NCBI GenBank assembly: GCA_016125265.1
Contig: WGMC01000003.1
Coordinates: 62,001-126,000, forward strand
Reading direction: 5' to 3'
DNA from: Planctomycetaceae bacterium
GTDB taxonomy: Bacteria; Planctomycetota; UBA1135; GCA-002686595
Length of the DNA: 64,000 nt
The notes beneath the pieces are model-generated. The model was given only the letters and a program-made list of their open reading frames with translations, did no database searches and was not told the DNA's origin. The translations under genes and the position numbers were made by a program. Positions 61,045 through 64,000 of the stretch are shown here, in pieces (within the stretch, counting starts at the first letter, position 1; the number at the start of each line of letters is the position of its first letter).

Positions 61045-62558
61045 GTGCCCTCGACACGGACGTGGACCTCGGCGCCTTCGCGAAGTCGCAACCCGCGAGC
61101 GCTCCGGCGCCGCGCAAACGGCCCTGGCGCGTGATCGTGCCGCTCGGGCTGCTGTTGGGTTTCGGCGCGCTCTTTGCGCCCGATCTGTTGCAGTTGCTGC
61201 GCCCCACGGTCGAGGTCAGCGTGCTGCGGCCGGAGCCCGTCGTGCTCGAAGTGGAGGGCGCAAGCCCGGCGGAACGCGCGGTGGCGTTGCAGGCGGCCGG
61301 TTGGGTCGAAGCGGATCCGTATCCGGTGCTGGCGGCCGCGGTGAACGGCGGTTTGGTCCGCGAGCTGCTCGTGCGTGAAGCGGATGAGGTGGAAGCGGGC
61401 CAGGTGCTCGCGCGCCTCGTCGACGAAGAGCTACGGGCCGCGCGCGATCTCGCGCGGGCGCGGCGCAACGAGGCCGAGTCGGCCGCGCGCGCCGCGGAAC
61501 AGATGTCGTCGTTGATGGAGGAACGCTTCGAACTCGCGCTCGATACGACGGAAACGCGCGACCGCGCCCGCGCGCGCGTCGCGGCCAAACGGGCCGAGGC
61601 CGAGCACCGGCGCCAGGCGATCGTCGAGGGCGATGCGGAGGTTGCGTTGGCTAGCGGAGAGCTCGAGTTGCAGCGCGAACTCGAGGCGCTCGGCGCCGCG
61701 GGCGCGCGGCAGGTGCAGATGGCCGAGGCTTCGCTGACGGCGGCCAAGGCGCGGCTCGAGATCCTGCGCGCGGACGCGGCGTTGGCCGCGGCCGAGGCCG
61801 TCGAGGCGGACGCCGAAACGGTGCGCGCCGAGGCCGAGTTCGAGAGGCGGCTCGTCGACCGCGAACGGCGCGATGGGGCGAGGGCCCAATACGAGGCCGC
61901 CGCGGCAGCACTCGAGACGGCGAAGCTACTCGAGGAGGCCGCCGAGTTGGCCCTTGCACGCGCGGAGGTGCGCGCACCCGCCGGCGGCGTCGTGTTCGAG
62001 CGGCTCGCGGGGCCGGGCACCGGCCTCGAGCCCGGCGCCGCGGTGGTGGCGCTCTTCGATCCCGCTGCGCTGCGTGTGCGCGTCGACGTGCCGCAGGGCG
62101 AGGTCCACCGTTTGGTGTCCGGCCAGTCCGTCGAGGTGCACAGCGAGTCGCGTCCCGATCTGCCCTACGGCGGTATTCTCGCCCGTGTGGTGCCGCGCGC
62201 GGACCTGCAAAAGGTCACGGTCGAGGTGCACGTGCGTGTTCTCGATGCCGATGGCCGATTGCTGCCGAACATGCTCGTGCAGGCGCGCTTCTTGAGTGGT
62301 GGATCGGAGCAGGGCGGCGGCAACTCGCAGAGTGGAGAGGCCCTGCTCGTGCCCGAGCGTGTGCTCGACGGCAACAGCCTGTGGGTGCTGGACGCGAGCG
62401 GCGCGCGCGCGGTGAAACTGGCCGTCGAGCGCGGCGCGCGCCGCGGCGACCGGATCGAGATCCGCGCCGGACTCAACCTCTCCCACAAGGTGATCGACCG
62501 GGGTCGCGAAGGTCTAGTCGAGGGCACGTCCGTGCGTGTGTCGGAGGTTTCCCAATGA
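61041..62558 (+). CDS. HlyD/MacA-type periplasmic adaptor protein
   Basis: A 505-residue membrane fusion protein. One membrane helix (about residues 30-50, VIVPLGLLLGFGALFAPDLL) precedes a lipoyl-like half (AAAVNGGLVRELLVREADEVEAGQVLARLVDEE). A very long Ala/Glu/Arg coiled coil (about residues 130-310) follows, then the second lipoyl half (EVRAPAGGVVFERLAGPG), a beta-barrel and a membrane-proximal domain (PERVLDGNSLWVLDASGARAV). It would bridge the inner-membrane ABC permease and the TolC-like channel. ATGA overlaps link it to both neighbours. Confidence 0.9.
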   Translation: MSALDTDVDLGAFAKSQPASAPAPRKRPWRVIVPLGLLLGFGALFAPDLLQLLRPTVEVSVLRPEPVVLEVEGASPAERAVALQAAGWVEADPYPVLAAAVNGGLVRELLVREADEVEAGQVLARLVDEELRAARDLARARRNEAESAARAAEQMSSLMEERFELALDTTETRDRARARVAAKRAEAEHRRQAIVEGDAEVALASGELELQRELEALGAAGARQVQMAEASLTAAKARLEILRADAALAAAEAVEADAETVRAEAEFERRLVDRERRDGARAQYEAAAAALETAKLLEEAAELALARAEVRAPAGGVVFERLAGPGTGLEPGAAVVALFDPAALRVRVDVPQGEVHRLVSGQSVEVHSESRPDLPYGGILARVVPRADLQKVTVEVHVRVLDADGRLLPNMLVQARFLSGGSEQGGGNSQSGEALLVPERVLDGNSLWVLDASGARAVKLAVERGARRGDRIEIRAGLNLSHKVIDRGREGLVEGTSVRVSEVSQ

Positions 62559-63244
62559 GCCTGATCGAACTGCGCGGCGTTACCCGCCGTTACACCAAGG
62601 GCGAACACACCGTGGCGCCCCTCGTGGACGTGGACCTCGACATCGAAGCGGGCGAGTTCTTCGTGCTGCTCGGGCCTTCGGGCAGCGGCAAAACCACCCT
62701 TTTGAACCTGTTGGCGGGCATCGATCGCCCCGATGGCGGCTCCGTGGTCGTCGGCGGGACGGACGTCGGTGCGGGCCGTTCCAAGGATCTCGCGCGCTGG
62801 CGCGCGGCCCACGTGGGGTACGTGTTCCAGCGCGCGAACCTGGTGCCCGTCTTGACGGCCCAGGAGAACGTCGAAATGCCCCTTTGGCTGACGGATCTGC
62901 CCGCCAAGGAGCGCAGCCGACGGGCCGCCTTGGCCCTTTCGGCCGTGGGGTTGCTCGAGCGCGCGGCGCACCTTCCCAAACAGCTCTCCGGCGGTCAGGA
63001 GCAACGGGTGGCGATCGCGCGTGCGATCGTGGCGGACCCCGAACTGATCGTCGCCGACGAACCGACGGGCAGTTTGGACGGCGAGAGTGCCGAAGCCGTG
63101 CTGCGGCTCCTCGCCCGTCTTTGCACCGAACGCGGCAAGACGATCGTGATGGTGACCCACGACCAACACGCGGCCAGCTACGGCACACGCCTCGTGCGCC
63201 TCGAGAAGGGGCAGTTGACGGCCGTGGAGGTGGCGCCACGATGA
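62555..63244 (+). CDS. ABC transporter ATP-binding protein, MacB/LolD type
   Basis: A 229-residue ABC ATPase. It has Walker [42 protein letters not shown] (Q-loop and typical LolD/MacB stretch), signature [15 protein letters not shown], Walker [14 protein letters not shown] and switch IVMVTHD. The domain lacks fused membrane helices, so it is the stand-alone ATPase of a MacAB-like or LolCDE-like system; the adaptor and TolC neighbours favour efflux. The usual LSGGQQQR reads LSGGQEQR. It overlaps its neighbours at both ends. Confidence 0.94.
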   Translation: MSLIELRGVTRRYTKGEHTVAPLVDVDLDIEAGEFFVLLGPSGSGKTTLLNLLAGIDRPDGGSVVVGGTDVGAGRSKDLARWRAAHVGYVFQRANLVPVLTAQENVEMPLWLTDLPAKERSRRAALALSAVGLLERAAHLPKQLSGGQEQRVAIARAIVADPELIVADEPTGSLDGESAEAVLRLLARLCTERGKTIVMVTHDQHAASYGTRLVRLEKGQLTAVEVAPR

Positions 63245-64000
63245 AGATCGCCAAACTCGTGGGGCGGAACCTCGGCCGTCGCAAGGCGCGCAGTGTGATG
63301 ACCGTGCTGGGTGTCGCCGCGGCGCTCTGTTTGCTCGTCGCGGTGGATAGTTTGGCCTCCGGGCTTGCGGGCGCGCTGCAATCCGAAGATGGAGCGCGTT
63401 CGTTGGTGGTGTACCGCAAGAACCGCTACTGCCCGCAGACCTCGATCCTGCCCGAGCACTACGGCGCGCGCATCGCGGCGGTGGACGGTGTGGAATCGCT
63501 CCTGCCGGTGCAGGTGTTCCTCAACAACTGCCGCGCCAGTTTGGATCTGGTGGTGTTCCACGGAGCGCCGCCCGAGGAGGCGCTCGCGCAGCGCGACCTG
63601 CGGCTCGTCGCGGGAAGTCTCGACGGTTACGTGAGCGAGCGCGACGGGGCCCTTGTGGGCCGTAGCTTTGCCGCGCGCCGCGGGCTCGAACCCGGCGATC
63701 GTTTCCGCTTCGGGGACGTGGACGTGCGCATCAGCGGTGTGTTTGCGTCCTCGGACAGCACCCAGGAGGGTGTGGTGCTGGTGCACCTCGCGGGTCTGCA
63801 GCGCGCCGCGCGGCGTCTGGGATCGGTGACCCAATTCGATGTGCGGGTGGCCGAAGGCGCGGATCCCAAGGCTGTGGCGCAGCGCATCGATGCGCTCTTT
63901 GCGACGGCGGAGGAACCGACGGACACACGGCCGAAGAGCGCGCACCTCGAAAGTGCCACCGCGGACCTCGTCGAGATGCTGCGCCTCGGCCGTTGGCTCG
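63241..64000 (+). CDS. ABC transporter permease, FtsX/MacB type (3' truncated)
   Basis: The first 253 residues of an FtsX-like permease that runs off the window. The start [42 protein letters not shown] is the typical N-terminal helix of MacB/LolC/E permeases. The large periplasmic MacB-PCD domain follows (SLLPVQVFLNNCRASLDLVVF, VVLVHLAGLQRAARRLG). The remaining three helices would lie downstream. The ATG overlaps the ATPase stop. It completes an adaptor/ATPase/permease/channel set for efflux. Confidence 0.9.
   Translation, partial: MKIAKLVGRNLGRRKARSVMTVLGVAAALCLLVAVDSLASGLAGALQSEDGARSLVVYRKNRYCPQTSILPEHYGARIAAVDGVESLLPVQVFLNNCRASLDLVVFHGAPPEEALAQRDLRLVAGSLDGYVSERDGALVGRSFAARRGLEPGDRFRFGDVDVRISGVFASSDSTQEGVVLVHLAGLQRAARRLGSVTQFDVRVAEGADPKAVAQRIDALFATAEEPTDTRPKSAHLESATADLVEMLRLGRWL

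Overview
This is a 64 kb window of very GC-rich chromosomal DNA (hand counts of about 70% in typical genes), densely coded, with genes on both strands and many same-strand neighbours joined by 4-base GTGA or ATGA stop/start overlaps. No rRNA, tRNA, transposase, integrase or CRISPR array was seen. The gene content best fits a high-GC Planctomycetota-like bacterium. The pointers are an FG-GAP/VCBS secreted protein with an uncharacterised C-terminal domain, an EfpL-type elongation factor with a PTARG loop, an ECF42-type sigma factor with DGPF proteins, a TIR/ankyrin membrane protein, AlgI/AlgJ-like acetylation genes, and several lipoproteins with lipobox cysteines. This assignment is an inference. 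Acidobacteriota or Myxococcota cannot be excluded without 16S rRNA or marker genes.

Layout. 1-3612: lipid-modification operon (FAD oxidoreductase, DUF1365, cyclopropane-type methyltransferase, DUF2878). 3631-9896 (minus): peptide transporter, cardiolipin synthase, aminotransferase, Ca2+/Na+ exchanger and a lipoprotein. 9999-11899: MutM, HIT protein and EfpL. 11918-17069: unknown protein, queuosine-precursor transporter, GC-rich tandem repeat, SlyD, SpeA and Dus. 17119-20892: Thr/Ser dehydratase, degenerate sulfatase-like lipoprotein and TrmJ-like methylase. 20966-23971: ECF42 sigma factor and two DGPF proteins, with a matching ECF42-type promoter between them. 23989-28726: RNase Z-like hydrolase, cobalamin adenosyltransferase, K+/H+ antiporter and MgtE. 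28777-31718: AlgI/AlgJ-like O-acetylation pair. 31842-36254: DUF4139 protein, degenerate metallopeptidase-like protein and YihY. 36359-40163: lipoprotein plus TIR-TM-ankyrin protein. 40216-45707: Tat-exported class V aminotransferase, DUF6370 lipoprotein, a slightly lower-GC methionine aminotransferase flanked by a decayed duplicate of the next glycosyltransferase's 5' end, that glycosyltransferase and an SGNH hydrolase. 45695-49808 (minus): ABC-2 exporter, SDR and SprT/DUF2786 protein. 49935-52183: CPXCG protein, a 41-bp perfect inverted repeat element and a DEAD-box helicase. 52354-57024: FG-GAP protein, small unknown, TPR lipoprotein and membrane protein. 57142-58761: AbiEi-like antitoxin domain joined in frame to a lower-GC, PIN-like region, with a palindromic operator. 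59191-64000: Cys-rich secreted protein and a TolC/HlyD/ABC efflux operon that runs off the window.

The two most promising unusual systems are the AbiEi/PIN-like hybrid gene with its own operator (57104-58761) and the envelope-spanning TIR-ankyrin protein with its upstream lipoprotein (36359-40163). The remaining loci are mostly recognisable housekeeping, envelope and transport functions.
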